Origin: Blepharisma stoltei
Taxonomy: Eukaryota > Ciliophora > Heterotrichea > Heterotrichida > Blepharismidae
Direction of reading: 5' to 3'
Assembly: GCA_914767885.1 (NCBI GenBank)
Contig: CAJZBQ010000010.1
Location: 248,001 to 312,000, forward strand
Length of the DNA stretch: 64,000 nt
Position numbers and translations under genes: made by a program. How positions within the stretch are numbered: the first letter of the stretch is position 1; every line of letters begins with the position of its first letter. The notes beneath the pieces were generated by a model that searched no databases, had not been told where the DNA came from, and was given only the letters and a program-made list of their open reading frames with translations. Below, in pieces: positions 10,548-20,995 of the stretch.

Positions 10548-11473
10548 ATGCTAAGTGCGAATTTTAATGCAGTTAAAAATATCCCTGATTCAATTATTAG
10601 CACACCATATAGTGCCTTATCGAACAGCTATTTACAAGAAACTGATCATAATTCAGAAATTGATGAAAGCATAAGGAATGAAATTGAAAATAAATTTTTA
10701 AAATCAAAAGTAAATCAAACTTATACCTTTCCCAGAAAAAGGATATCTACCACGTTGCAAGATGATTTGACAAGAAAAGATTATCATCTTGGCGCCTTAA
10801 TAGGCGAAAAAAATAAAAGAAGTTTAAAATCACTACTTACCCAAAAAGTGAAACTCTCGAAAATTAGAACTGTAAATATCCAAAGTAAAAGTCAGAAAAG
10901 AGTCAAATCTCTTACTCCTACATATGTGGATTTTTTTTAAAATAACTATTTATAAAATCTTAATTCGAAATAATAATTAAAGTAAATATAAATTTAACTT
11001 GTAAAATTTATGTTTTAAAATGCAGCTTGTTTAAAATTAAACGGAATTATCTAGAGATTTAATTAGAATAATCATCACTTTATATCAATATATTTTTTCA
11101 TGGAATAGGTCTATCTAAAAAACAGGGATTTTTCCGATGGTTTGGCTCGCTCACGGAGGGGCGGAGTTAGCATGCTAAAAGGAGAGTTTTTGATAAATTT
11201 TAATCATAAAAGAATAAAAAGTGATGCAACTTCTTCTCCAAGCAAGTCTATAAAGTCACCTTATTTACAGTCGCCTAAAAAGCAGCTGCCAAAGATGGAG
11301 ACATTAATGAGGAAAAAATTTACTCTCATCAAAATTCATGGAAATTTATTAATGAAGGTCAGTTAAATGAGAAAAGTTATTTTGGCGAAATTAATAATTA
11401 TAATCAAGAAAATTTAATTAAAATTATTGACTGTTTAAATTTCATTTGCTATAGAAATATTTTAAACCTTTAA
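10548..11473 (+). CDS. Hypothetical basic protein interrupted by an IES, possible frameshift
   Basis: ATG at 10548. Removal of the degenerate family A IES (10913-11169) joins KRVKSL to SMLKGEFL in frame. The frame then closes at UAA 11364-11366 (188 codons). However, from about 11278 the next frame reads much more like protein: KDGDINEEKIYSHQNSW, continuing to UAA at 11471-11473. One extra A in the run AAAAA at about 11278-11282 would fuse the two. I report the longer extent; the true 3' end depends on that base. Ser/Lys-rich, no known domain. Confidence 0.6.
10913..11169. mobile_element. Degenerate family A IES, TA-bounded
   Basis: The left end is decayed (TACTCCTACATATGTGGA) and lacks the palindromic pair. 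The right end keeps the interior block, GATTTTTCCGATGGTTTGG and a GC-rich CTCACGGAGGGGCGGAG end. Removing 255 bp restores the host frame, so it appears excisable despite the decay. Confidence 0.82.
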
Positions 11474-11660
11474 TCTCTCAGAGAGATCAGCAAAAAATAA
11501 TGAATGTGCTATAAAAATTTTTTAATTCTTTAAATTCTTGTTTAATGGGTGATTATTGATCCAAATTATTTCTAAGTTTTTAGCAGATTTAAGGTCTTAA
11601 ATTTTATCTGACAATTCTTAAAGTGAAGTAGGGCGTGGCTTTGCACGTTAACAGAATTGC

Positions 11661-12029
11661 TTAGATAGTATTGATTGATTGGCGGTTATCATCTCATATG
11701 AGACCAGTTACTTTCAATAAATTTCCAATAAAACTTCAAAAAATTTCATTAAAGCTTCACAAAGCTCCAATGCGCAACCTAATTGTACCTGCAATGTAGG
11801 TCATATAGAATTTTGTGTGCCCCTCAAAATCCTTCACATGCATCTTTAGCTACTCCACTTCTTCTCCATTCAACGATTCTTCAGGATGCTCCAGCACCTC
11901 CAGGTGCTCTCCAAGCTCATCCACAATTGTTCAAAGCTGCAAATCCTTGGGATTATTACCTATAACTTTTGGAACGCCATTATGTGCGCGAAATAATAAT
12001 AATAATTGCTTAAATATTATAAAAGGCAT
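11661..12029 (-). CDS. Hypothetical protein, 117 aa
   Basis: No family recognised. A 15-nt intron (11844-11858 on the plus strand) removes an in-frame UAG and joins SLNGEE to MHVKDFEGHTKF. Several UGA codons are read as Trp (for example GALWSFNEIFWSF). The product is 117 residues and ends at UAA (11661-11663). The first ATG, MPFIIFKQLLLLF, lies in sequence that resembles a decayed SINE-like element (12010-12125), so the true N-terminus may differ. The core from RAHNGVPKVIGNN on looks like a genuine globular protein. Confidence 0.55.
11844..11858 (-). other. Spliceosomal intron, 15 nt
   Basis: On the minus strand GTGGAGTAGCTAAAG; it carries the only stop in the frame. Confidence 0.75.
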
Positions 12030-12125
12030 TTCTGATTGACTAAAACATTGGTGAATATAATTCAATATGTACTCGAGGCTCCATGGCTGAAGGCCATGCC
12101 AAACCGAAACTAAAAATATAACAAT
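12010..12125 (-). mobile_element. Relic of SINE-like element S-alpha (5' part)
   Basis: Read on the plus strand, ACTCGAGGCTCCATGGCTGA and GGCCATGCC with the TATAATT flank resemble the reverse complement of the S-alpha 5' hairpin (compare 46600-46674). About 100 bp is recognisable and strongly diverged. Confidence 0.55.
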
Positions 12126-12392
12126 TTATTATCTCTGATTTCAATATAATTTAATGTTTAAATATAGAGATTTAAAAGATGGCTATTGCTAGGAAGTGGC
12201 TTCGAGTCTCTTTGCTTCAAATATGTACCTCTTTATCATAGACATTCAAGTGTAAAAACTATTTAGTACACAAGATAAAATTACGTAATTCTTAATAATT
12301 GTGATTTAATATGGACGGACTCGAAAGTTATTATTTTTAAATGCTGATGATCCAAGTAATTTTCATGATATACAGTAATTCTAATTTGCAAC
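12126..12392. other. Intergenic, AT-rich
   Basis: No gene or repeat recognised between the S-alpha relic and the family B copy. Confidence 0.4.
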
Positions 12393-12836
12393 TACTCTCC
12401 CCTTTAAATTTGAACAAAGTATCAGTATGTTTAAAAAGCCCTCACACTAAATCGGTAAATGTTTTTATTTAATTCTTCATAATAAGATAAATTTAAATTA
12501 TTACATTTAATTTAAATTTTTTAAAAATGATAAAAAAATTTTAAAATAAATAAAGATTAAAATACTAATTTTTATAAAATTAGTTTTGACCTATTTTAAT
12601 GGAAATAGCGCAAATAGAATGCTATTTAAACAATTTTCACATTAAATCGATTAATTTTTTATTGTTTCTTTTTAAAATTAAAATTTTTTTGTGCTCAATT
12701 TATGCTTTTTAAGGTTTTTAAAAATAATAAAAAATTTTTTATAAAGAGAAAAATTTAAATATAATATTTTGTTAAAGAATAAATAACCCCCCTTTAAAAA
12801 TGAATGATTTTTTGCTCCAATTTAAAAGGGGGGTTT
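12393..12836. mobile_element. Family B MITE/IES, intergenic copy
   Basis: Begins TACTCTCCCCTTTAAATTTG and ends CAATTTAAAAGGGGGG-TTTA. The right side holds the palindromic pair CCCCCCTTTAAAAATGAATG facing GCTCCAATTTAAAAGGGGGG, the family B counterpart of the family A design. Two further inward-facing motifs lie near 12600 and 12660. The stretch from here to 13056 is AT-rich without features. Confidence 0.75.
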
Positions 12837-13056
12837 AGAAATTAGAATTTACAATGCAATATTTGATATGTAGCAAGATTCAGTATTCATTTATAATTAA
12901 ATTCACTCCAATTTTAATTCTATACCTGACACCCTATTTAATTATTTTATGGCAGAAGCCAAAAGCAGTAAAATAAATATAATTAGGCTGATCTGTTTTC
13001 AAAAAGTACTTTCATAACAAATATTTAATTTATTCTAGAGTGGATTTTATTATAAT

Positions 13057-13957
13057 ATGAAGAATCAAAATACACTTTTTATTCAAGATCTATACTCATC
13101 CTCTATAGATGCACCTAACATTGTCTGGGTTCCTTACTACCAGAATCCTGTAACTCTGGAAATGACGCCAGTTTTTCCACTTGAGTCGATCACTCATGAA
13201 GCAAAATTGAAAGAACAGCCTCCAAAATCTAATCGTGGAGCAAGAAGCTTACAATGGACAGAGCCAGAAGATGAAATACTTTATAATTCTATGGTTAAGA
13301 ATGGAGTTAAATCATGGGCTCAAATAGCAAATCTCATTAATAAGCAGGTCTATAACGGCGAGGAAATACGCCATGGAAAGCATTGCCGTGAAAGATGGTT
13401 CAACCACGTGAACCCAGATATTAAGAGTAAAATTTACTTACTCCCCCTTCAATGAGCGAATAAATCATTGGAAAAATCCCTATTTTTTAGATAAAAAAAT
13501 ATCTGTGAGCAAACAAACATTTTTTATGAAAAATATTTGATATATAAGTGATAAGCAGTACAATGAAATTATTAGCTAATTCTGTTGAAATTAGAATAGC
13601 TTGCTTCTAAACATAAATTTTACAATTTATATTAATTTTGGTGATTAAATTTTGAAAAATAAACTTAATATAAAATTTATATAAATTTTTAAAAAAATAA
13701 CTTTTTACGTGAGCAATAAAATAAATTTGCCCACTTATGGAAGAAAGGATTTAGAGACTGAATGAAGTCACGAAGAAGACTTAGAACTTGTTAAGCTCTT
13801 CATAAAGCACGGCAAATGCTGGAGCTCAATTTCTAAAAATTTGAAAGGAAGGACCGAAAATTTTGTTAAAAACAGGTTTAATAGCCTTTGTAGAAAGGCT
13901 AAAAGGGCTAATAAAAGTCTTTCTGAATTTTTCAATGTCTCTCTAAGTGACGAGTAG
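13057..13957 (+). CDS. MYB-repeat DNA-binding protein
   Basis: ATG at 13057. A degenerate family A IES (13439-13753) splits it; removing 313 bp gives 196 codons including UAG (13955-13957). The first MYB repeat is ARSLQWTEPEDEILYNSMV through GKHCRERWFNHVNPDI. The second, after the IES, is TEWSHEEDLELVKLFIKHG, KCWSSISKNLKGRTENFVK, NRFNSLC. This is a two-repeat R2R3 layout with its tryptophans kept (one is UGA). Inferred role: nuclear sequence-specific DNA binding, possibly transcriptional control. The IES lies between the two repeats, so without excision only the first would be made. The C-terminus after the second repeat is short. Confidence 0.85.
13439..13753. mobile_element. Degenerate family A IES in MYB gene
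   Basis: The left end TACTCCCCCTTCAATGAGCG is still family A, followed by the CATTGGAAAAATCCCTATTT block. The right end (CTTATGGAAGAAAGGATTTA) has lost most of the motif. Frame is restored by excision to one TA. Confidence 0.8.
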
Positions 13958-14723
13958 CAGCGTAGTCTTCAATGAATCGCTTTAATAAGAAATATTGTCT
14001 TCAAATTGCGTGATTTGCTTTGTTCCATTTTGATTTTTCGATTCAGTCCATGTCTTTTTAGTTTTTATAAAGTTTCCGAAACTTTATGCTCTGTTTTAAT
14101 AATTTTTGATCATGCATTTCAATAAATTTTATATTCCATTTGAAAAAATTATAATAAAAAACACTGTTTTTAATAATTTAAGCAATCAGTATTTTGACGA
14201 TTTTCAAGGAGTATATATGCAAATATCTTTAACTCTCCAACCTTTAGCGAAATCAAAAAATTTGCTCATGGAGAGGCTTTTTTTTAAAATTTGCATAGAA
14301 AATATATTTTCTAATTTAAAAAATCAATATTCGAAATAATTTTAAAGTAAATATAAATTTAATTTGTTTTGAAATGCAAGCTACTTAAAATTAATTAGAA
14401 TTCATTATAATAATTATTGCTTATTTCGTTCACGGAGGGTGGGTTTTTGGGCAAAAATTGGGGTTTTTCCAATGGTTTAAGGGGAGTAAGATGAAACAAT
14501 TAATTAATTTTTACGCTCGAATCCTTGATTTGACGATATTAATTCTATTGAGAAAAGTGTTTTTGCGCAATTATATGATTAATTTGGAAATTATTTTACT
14601 TGCATTTTTATTGTCTTAATAATTTGAAAATAATGCCTTTTGAACAAACACTCTTATTTACTTTTAGATTGCAATTCTCAACTACTTAAACTTAAATAAA
14701 TCTATTTCAAAACGATTAATTAA
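13958..14723. other. Intergenic with a degenerate family A copy
   Basis: The gap between convergent genes. It contains the family A relic at 14230-14488; otherwise AT-rich with no gene seen. Confidence 0.5.
14230..14488. mobile_element. Degenerate family A MITE, intergenic
   Basis: Left TAACTCTCCAACCTTTAGCG and right TTCGTTCACGGAGGGTGGG, CAATGGTTTAAGGGGAGTA flank the typical family A interior. The left palindromic pair is decayed but recognisable. Confidence 0.7.
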
Positions 14724-15590
14724 TTAGATCAAAACAACTGCATCTACGCTTTTACTTGGCGCACACTGTACTAATCTACATTCTTTTACATCAAAATAAT
14801 AAGCGATTTTCATTTCTGAAATCAATAATCTTTCTGGGAATTTCCTTCCATCAGTAATCTTCAATAACGTTCCTGATTCATTGCAATAGATTCCAAAATC
14901 TTTTTTATCACTTTCTCTAAATGCAATAATTAATTTCCTATCCCATTGTTCTTTATGTATTTGTCTGACGATTTGCAATCTAAATTTATATCTCTCAGTT
15001 TCATTTTTTCTTAAGTTCAAAATTTCAAGCATTTTTTGCTTTACTGCTGTTTTTTTATTGTTATTGTAGTTTTTAGTATATTCTTCTGATGCTTTAATGA
15101 GAGCCATTTCATTGGACAATTCATTATAAGACGAACTCGGAGTATTTTGTAAAGAATTATCAACGGTTGAGCTTGAAGTTCTTTGCAAATCTCTAAATTC
15201 TTCTTCAGAAGCTGTGGATGCATACGTATCGGACTGTCCTTGGCTTGATTTTAAAAATTCTGTGCACTTACTAAATCCTTGATTGGTATTTATTGCTCGT
15301 GACGAAACTGCGTTCACATTTCAAACATTTTTGGGTGTTAGGGTATTAAGCTCACATATTATGGAATTTACACCACTTATTGTTCTCTTATGTCGAGGCT
15401 TAGAAGCAAACGTTTGAAAGGCAAAATTTGGATAAAATGAAGCGTTTCTTGGCGAATCATGAGAGATATCTGAAGACGGGATTTTTATTTTTGGAATCTG
15501 CTTTTCAGAGAGACATGCAGGGTTTAAAGAAAAGGGGCATTTAGATGGGTTAGAGTTCGAATAGCGGTGATATGGTATTCTCGATGACAT
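14724..15590 (-). CDS. Hypothetical protein, 288 aa
   Basis: No family recognised. The frame runs from ATG (15588-15590, MSSRIPYHRYSNSN) to UAA at 14724-14726, through one UGA (Trp in TPKNVWNVNAV). The N-terminal 120 residues are Ser/Pro/Asn-rich and probably disordered. A charged helical stretch follows (KQKMLEILNLRKNETERYKF). The last 70 residues alternate hydrophobic and polar (KLIIAFRESDKKDFGIYCNE, ISEMKIAYYFDVKE), suggesting a small beta-rich domain. No IES or intron is needed. Confidence 0.7.
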
Positions 15591-15751
15591 ATTTTTGTTA
15601 TAATGAAGCAAATTATTGAGTTACTGTTTATTTTTTATCAATAATAAATTTGAATTATTTTTATATAATCGCGTCTAATATGTTTTATATTTTATCTTAA
15701 ATATGATTAAAAAAATTATGAAGAGCCAAAACGAGAAATTAATCGATAAAA

Positions 15752-18043
15752 ATGGATACTCAAGGCTACTCAAATTGAAGAATTCAGCGATCGATTGACT
15801 CTTTTAGTAATACTTTATCTACTTACCAGCTTAAAGCAGGGTTAAATTACACTGGCTTAAAAACTGTTGTTTCTTTCCCCCAAAATTATTTGCAACTGCT
15901 TATAGATCCTTTGCTTTTATACCCAACTTTAAAAAGCAACTCAGATATTTCTCCAGATCCTCGATCCACAATAAAATCTATTGAACTTATTTTTACAAAT
16001 GAAATAGATATAAATAACGCTCTGCAAATCTTAGCTCAGACAAGCCCATTTAATCAGCATAATTCTCAAAATTCAAAAGGCAGGGTAAATTTTAAATAGA
16101 TAGAAGACGTTCCCCTTAATTCATTTGAGCAAGAATCTCAACTCAGCGTTTATGCGAACTCAAATATTTTGAATTTGTCCGGCTTAAATAATCAACTATT
16201 TGACAATGCCTCATTATCAAGCCAATATGGATCTTCTAGCGAGGATAAGCAGATAATTGACACTGATACTTTTGACAAAGAAGCAATAGAGCAAATTCAT
16301 AGGGATTTTGAAGAAAAAATTGAAGAAAAAAATATAGAGTTTTCCTCAAGAAGCTCGCTTACTTCAATTCTCGCCAGATCTATAATTGACACAAATGCAA
16401 GGGGATCGCTGCTTAATATGAGATTATCAACCGTAATAAACCAAGAAATCTCAGAAGATGAATCCTTCAAAGGAAAATTTGGGGATAGCGAAATTGAATG
16501 AGACATTCGAGGATCTTGCCCATTTAGAGGGGCCAGCGAGTTATCATTGATCCAAAAATTCGGCCTAAGTCCACAAATAACAGAAGAAGAGAGGTTTGAG
16601 ACTGATGAATCTTGCTTTTCATTCCCAGATGAAGGTAAACCTCAAGTCATAAAATGCTACTCTGTTAGATGTTCCGCATCAAAAAATATTTTAAACCAGT
16701 TTCATAGCAAACCTTCAATAGTAAAACTCCAACAAAAATTGATAGCAAGCTCTTCTATTTCTGTCTCAGAGTTTATAGAAACTATAGAAACTGAGCCTGG
16801 CATCAAATGGCCTGACCCTTATTCTCCACTACTAAAAAAAGCTGTAATTTGTGCATCAAAAGATATTTCGTTTAGCGAAGAACAAACAGAAGCCCTGAAT
16901 ACTTTAGAAATAATTTCTTCTGTGTGCTTCTCTGGCTTTAACTCTTCGTTAAATCTAGAATTCTCATATCTAGAAGATCAAAACAAAGTATCAGCAGATA
17001 ATAAATTAAAATCTAGCAACCGACCTTTGCTATTTTCTGAAAAAATCACCAAAAGTATAGCGATTTCTGAAGTTTGCTGAATTTCTTGTGGATTTGAACA
17101 CTGTGCGCTTGTAACAACTGAAGGAAAAGTGATGAGTTGAGGTTATGGGGCTTCTGGCTGTTTAGGCCAAGGAAGCACAAATTCTTACCCTTTTCCAAAA
17201 CTCATAAGAGATTTATCTGGAGAAATTATTGTATATGTAGAGTGTGGAGGATACCATACAGTAGCTTTAACTGACAATGGCGATGTATACACATGAGGAC
17301 GAGGGGACGCAAATCAGCTAGGAGTTCCTTCAACAAGCCTTTATAGAGATGAGCTTGGATATGTATCACTTCGGCCTACCAAATTAGAGTATTTTACTAA
17401 CCAAGATATATTTATTAAATCAGCTGCATGTGGAGAAGCCCATACTTTACTATTAGATACATTAGGATGCATTTATGCATTTGGCTGAGCAGAAGACGGT
17501 CAATTAGGTATTTCTGATGAAAATATAACAAGCGATTATATGAGCAAAGAAATTACACAAGTAAATAGCTTAAGCGGGATTTTTGTAACTCAAATCTCAG
17601 CTGGGGCAAACTTTTCAGCTTGCTTAACTGAAGATGGAAAAGTTTTTGTATGGGGAAGTGGAGAGCATGGACAGTTAGGCATTGAAAATTCAGAAAATTT
17701 GAAGCAAAAAAATCCAACTATGGTAGAAGCATTAAATAATGAAATTATAGTGAGTATTGTGTGTGGAGAAAACCATGTGATCTGCCTCAGCGATAATAAT
17801 AAAATCTTTGGCTGGGGATTAGGAAAAGCTGGAGCTTTCCCGAATCTTGAAGGAGGGTTTACACCTGGGTCTGATTTAATCTGCCATGTCCCAAAAATAA
17901 TCCCAACTTTGGATAATACTCAGTATTTTGTTGTAAAATCATGCAAAGAAGCATCAGAGTTAACATCAAAAAATGAAGAGTATGCTAATTTAGCCTTGGC
18001 TCTTGCTCAAAAATTGAAGCACTTGCAAATGGAAGATGATTAA
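15752..18043 (+). CDS. RCC1-repeat (beta-propeller) protein
   Basis: ATG at 15752; one 15-nt intron (16085-16099); 759 codons including UAA. The N-terminal 430 residues are Ser/Ile-rich and unrecognised. From about residue 437 come RCC1-type blade repeats: CGFEHCALVTTEGKVMSWGY, CGGYHTVALTDNGDVYTWGR, CGEAHTLLLDTLGCIYAFGW, SAGANFSACLTEDGKVFVWG and CGENHVICLSDNNKIFGWG. The Trp of four repeat or linker positions is UGA (for example 17138-17140 and 17294-17296), direct evidence for the code. RCC1-like propellers serve as exchange factors or scaffolds; the partner cannot be told. The 3' end lies only 20 bp before the next ATG. Confidence 0.88.
16085..16099 (+). other. Spliceosomal intron, 15 nt
   Basis: GTAAATTTTAAATAG; removal joins NSKGR to IEDVPLN and bypasses the UAG at 16097-16099. 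Confidence 0.85.
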
Positions 18044-18063
18044 TTGCTAATAAAAATAAAATT

Positions 18064-18966
18064 ATGCTTAGAACTAAAAGATTGCTTGATTTGCTTATAA
18101 AAAGACTTGAAAATAATTTAGCTTTTTCTACAAATCACACAGTATCAACATCAGAGACTAAAAAGACTGATCCTCCTTCTATTGATGAAATGTTTTTACA
18201 AATAGACATTCGTGTAGGCCGAATTATTGAATGCTGGAAGCACCCAGAAAGTGAATCACTTTACTGTGAAAAAATTGATATAGGAGAAGGAGAACCAAGA
18301 GAAATTGGATCCGGACTGCAAAAGCATGTTCCTTTAGAATCCATGAGCGGACTAGTTTTAGTTGTAGCGAATCTCAAACCTAGAAAACTTGCAGGATTCT
18401 TATCAAATGGAATGGTTTTAGCTGTTTCTCAAGAAAATAAAGTTGATTTACTTACTCTACTTTTAAATTAGAAGCAAAATATCCAATTTTTGGGTGAATT
18501 AATAATTCTTGCTGATTTAACTTTGAAATCTAATTAATCCCCATAATCAAATTTTTCCTATAGCTTGCTTATTTTAAGGGAAAATGAATTAAAATACAAT
18601 TCAAATAACGTTAACACTTTAAATCTAAATATAAATTAATTTTTGAAAACTTTACGATTTACTTTCTCAAAGATCCTAAAAAAATTATAGCCCCTCTTTA
18701 TATGGAACAGATTATTTTTCCAATTTAAGGAGAGAGCTAGACCGCCTCAGACTGCTATTACTGGCGAAAGAATTGGAATTTTTGGATTAAAAGATCCTGT
18801 ACAAGAGCTGATTTTGCCTACTCTAAACCCGAAGAAAAAAATTATGGAGTCTTGTCTGCCTTGACTCAAAACAGATTCAGAAGGCTATGCTTGTTTTGGT
18901 GACAAAAAATTGTTAACATCCCAAGGTCCAATAGTCAGTCCATTTAAAAATTCTCAAATTTCTTAA
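18064..18966 (+). CDS. EMAP-II/Arc1p-type tRNA-binding domain protein
   Basis: ATG at 18064. Excision of a family B IES (18453-18739) gives 206 codons including UAA. The OB-fold tRNA-binding signature is DIRVGRIIECWKHPESESLY followed by GSGLQKHVP, VVANLKPRKLAGFLSNGMVL. After the IES comes the EMAP-II C-terminal module with LNPKKKIMESCLPWLKTDSE; its Trp is UGA. The family (AIMP1, Arc1p) binds tRNA and scaffolds aminoacyl-tRNA synthetases. The short N-terminal helix MLRTKRLLDLLIKRL could be the synthetase contact (inference). Only 20 bp separates it from the upstream gene. Confidence 0.9.
18453..18739. mobile_element. Family B IES, TA-bounded
   Basis: Left end TACTCTACTTTTAAATTAGA, right end CCAATTTAAGGAGAGAGCTA. 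An internal pair (AGCCCCTCTTTATATGGAAC facing the right end) repeats the family architecture. Removing 285 bp joins VDLL to RPPQTAITGER exactly. Confidence 0.9.
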
Positions 18967-19004
18967 TTTATTTGATCTCCATTCTAATTCAAAGAAATTA
19001 TTAT

Positions 19005-20420
19005 TTAATCCTCTTCACCACTCTGCTCCTCTGAGTCTTCCTCACTTTTTTCTTCTTCTTCCTCCTCTTCCTCATCCTCTTCATCTTTTAAGCCAGTCAA
19101 TAATCTATTGCTCACAATTTTATTTCCATCCAGCACAAGAAATGTGCCTTCATGCGGGGTTTTCTCAAATCTAACAGTGGCTGTTGTATCTTCTGAGTAT
19201 TTGATTGTGCTATCCTCGACTCCAAACACTTCCGGGGATTGAGCACAAGCCACTTCAAGTTTCCTGAAATAAAGTTTTTTGCTCATATTGGTTAATGTGC
19301 ATATAAATTGGTTTTCATGTTCTTCGTCTTTCTCTACACTTATTAATTGAATAGGAGTCACAGGGTAAGCAACAGAAACAATTTTCCCTTCACTTTGGGC
19401 TATCAAATGTTTATAGAAAAATTCTTCCTCAGGCATAACTACAGAAATTATCTTCTTAATGCGCGAATTAGGCTCCACCAGTTTGAATTCACAGATTTTT
19501 TCTTTGGTTTCTATGCACCAGATTTCGAGCTGACGGAAATAATCTTGAGTGGTGTTTACAAGTTTTATTTCCCACTTTCCGTCATCTTGTAAAGTCACAT
19601 TTCTAATGAGATAGAATTCGGCAGGAATTACTTTTGCTGGAGGTGGATAAAGGGTTTCAGCATGGTCGCGGGCTTTAAGAATGACTTCTTTGAGATTTGT
19701 CAAGTTATCAAACGTTTTTCTGACTTTATCCTGGGTTTCTTCCACTCTTTTTTTATCTGAGCTATTGTTCTTGGTTTTGGGAGTCACAACAAGTTTTTGT
19801 GACAGATCTTTAGCTTTCCCTGTCACTTCGTCGATTTTTTCTTTTAATTTCATGCACACATCAACTACTTCTTCAGAGTAATCTCTGTAAAGTGACTGCA
19901 AAACTTCTTTAAGTGAGGCCTTTATGTGATCTTGTACCTGCTGGAAATGATGATCTGATATCACATTCTGAGACAGAAGCTTAGGGTCACATGAATAGAT
20001 CTCTGTTGACTCAATGGATTTAAATGGCTCCAAACTTCCCCATTCAGGTTTGCCCAGGAAGTCATTTTCAACAAATATGAAAACCTCGCTGTAGTCCTTT
20101 AAGAGATTGTCGAAGTTAAGGGCAAATTTATTTCCTCTCTTTTTGGAGTATTTTGCTGGCAGCTCAGTAATTCTTGGCAGGGCGGAAATCCCCTGGACAG
20201 GTTCGTCAGTCAGAATATTTGTATAGAAGGTTGGGAGGAATGTTTTTTCTTGGGCTGAAATTGCATAGCTAATTGCTAGCTGGGAAGACGAGCAAATTAT
20301 TGCTGAGCATTCAGAAAACGCTTTGGTACCCTCATCAAAATAGTCTACAACTGCTCTTGCTACTTGTTCATTGGATTTGCTTTTGGTGACACCGATAAAA
20401 TAGACCTTGGGCCGCTCCAT
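19005..20420 (-). CDS. Hypothetical protein with two repeat domains and acidic tail
   Basis: Uninterrupted 471-codon frame from ATG (MERPKVYFIGV) to UAA. No family recognised. Three regions are visible: an N-terminal alpha/beta-looking segment with Cys-Ser rich core (about 1-150); a helical, charged middle (about 165-260); and two similar beta-rich repeats of about 80 residues (VTLQDDGKWEIKLVNTTQDY, FRQLEIWC and NQFICTLTNMSKKLYFRKLE). The last 30 residues are almost all Glu/Asp. G+C is higher and there is no in-frame UGA, suggesting a well-expressed gene. The two repeats may be a tandem Ig-like fold (inference). Confidence 0.8.
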   Translation of the reverse strand: MERPKVYFIGVTKSKSNEQVARAVVDYFDEGTKAFSECSAIICSSSQLAISYAISAQEKTFLPTFYTNILTDEPVQGISALPRITELPAKYSKKRGNKFALNFDNLLKDYSEVFIFVENDFLGKPEWGSLEPFKSIESTEIYSCDPKLLSQNVISDHHFQQVQDHIKASLKEVLQSLYRDYSEEVVDVCMKLKEKIDEVTGKAKDLSQKLVVTPKTKNNSSDKKRVEETQDKVRKTFDNLTNLKEVILKARDHAETLYPPPAKVIPAEFYLIRNVTLQDDGKWEIKLVNTTQDYFRQLEIWCIETKEKICEFKLVEPNSRIKKIISVVMPEEEFFYKHLIAQSEGKIVSVAYPVTPIQLISVEKDEEHENQFICTLTNMSKKLYFRKLEVACAQSPEVFGVEDSTIKYSEDTTATVRFEKTPHEGTFLVLDGNKIVSNRLLTGLKDEEDEEEEEEEEKSEEDSEEQSGEED

Positions 20421-20995
20421 GTATTTAATTATAAATCTACAATTATTAAAGTAAATGGAAAAGCATATTAGAGTTTAAAATCATAAAGTCTATGTATAAT
20501 GCAAGTAGATAATTAGTAGATCTTATCAGAACCATTTAACATTTTATCAAATTAAATTATAATATTCGATTTTTTGCTGTTTATCACTAACCATCTAGGC
20601 ATCGAAAATTTTAATTAAAGTTTTACCTTTAAATATAAGTTTGCTAATAATTATAGAGCGAAATTATCGAAGATCTCGAGAAGTTTGAAATAAAATAAAT
20701 CTAATTAATCAAAAAATTTAATCCCGTGCTTTATTAGTTTTGAAAGCCTATTAATTATTTATTTATAAACTTAATTTAAATAAGAAACTTTATTTAAAAC
20801 AATCTTGCTTGGAAAATGAGCTGTAGCAGTGTTAATTTTACTATAAAACTCGGAACCTGGCTTTCCAAAAGCAAAGCATTTCCTAATTGAGATTTAAAAA
20901 TTATATATTTGTTTTTTTGAAAATGGATTTTAGTAATTATAGTGATGAGCAGCTAAGACAGATGCTGAGAGACTTGGAAGAAAGACAACGATACC
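20421..20995. other. Intergenic; upstream in-frame stretch 20923-21030
   Basis: Mostly AT-rich. From ATG 20923 a short open stretch (MDFSNYSDEQLRQMLRDLEE) precedes the next gene in a different frame. It looks like real coding and may be its N-terminus if a frameshift exists near 21000-21040. Confidence 0.45.
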
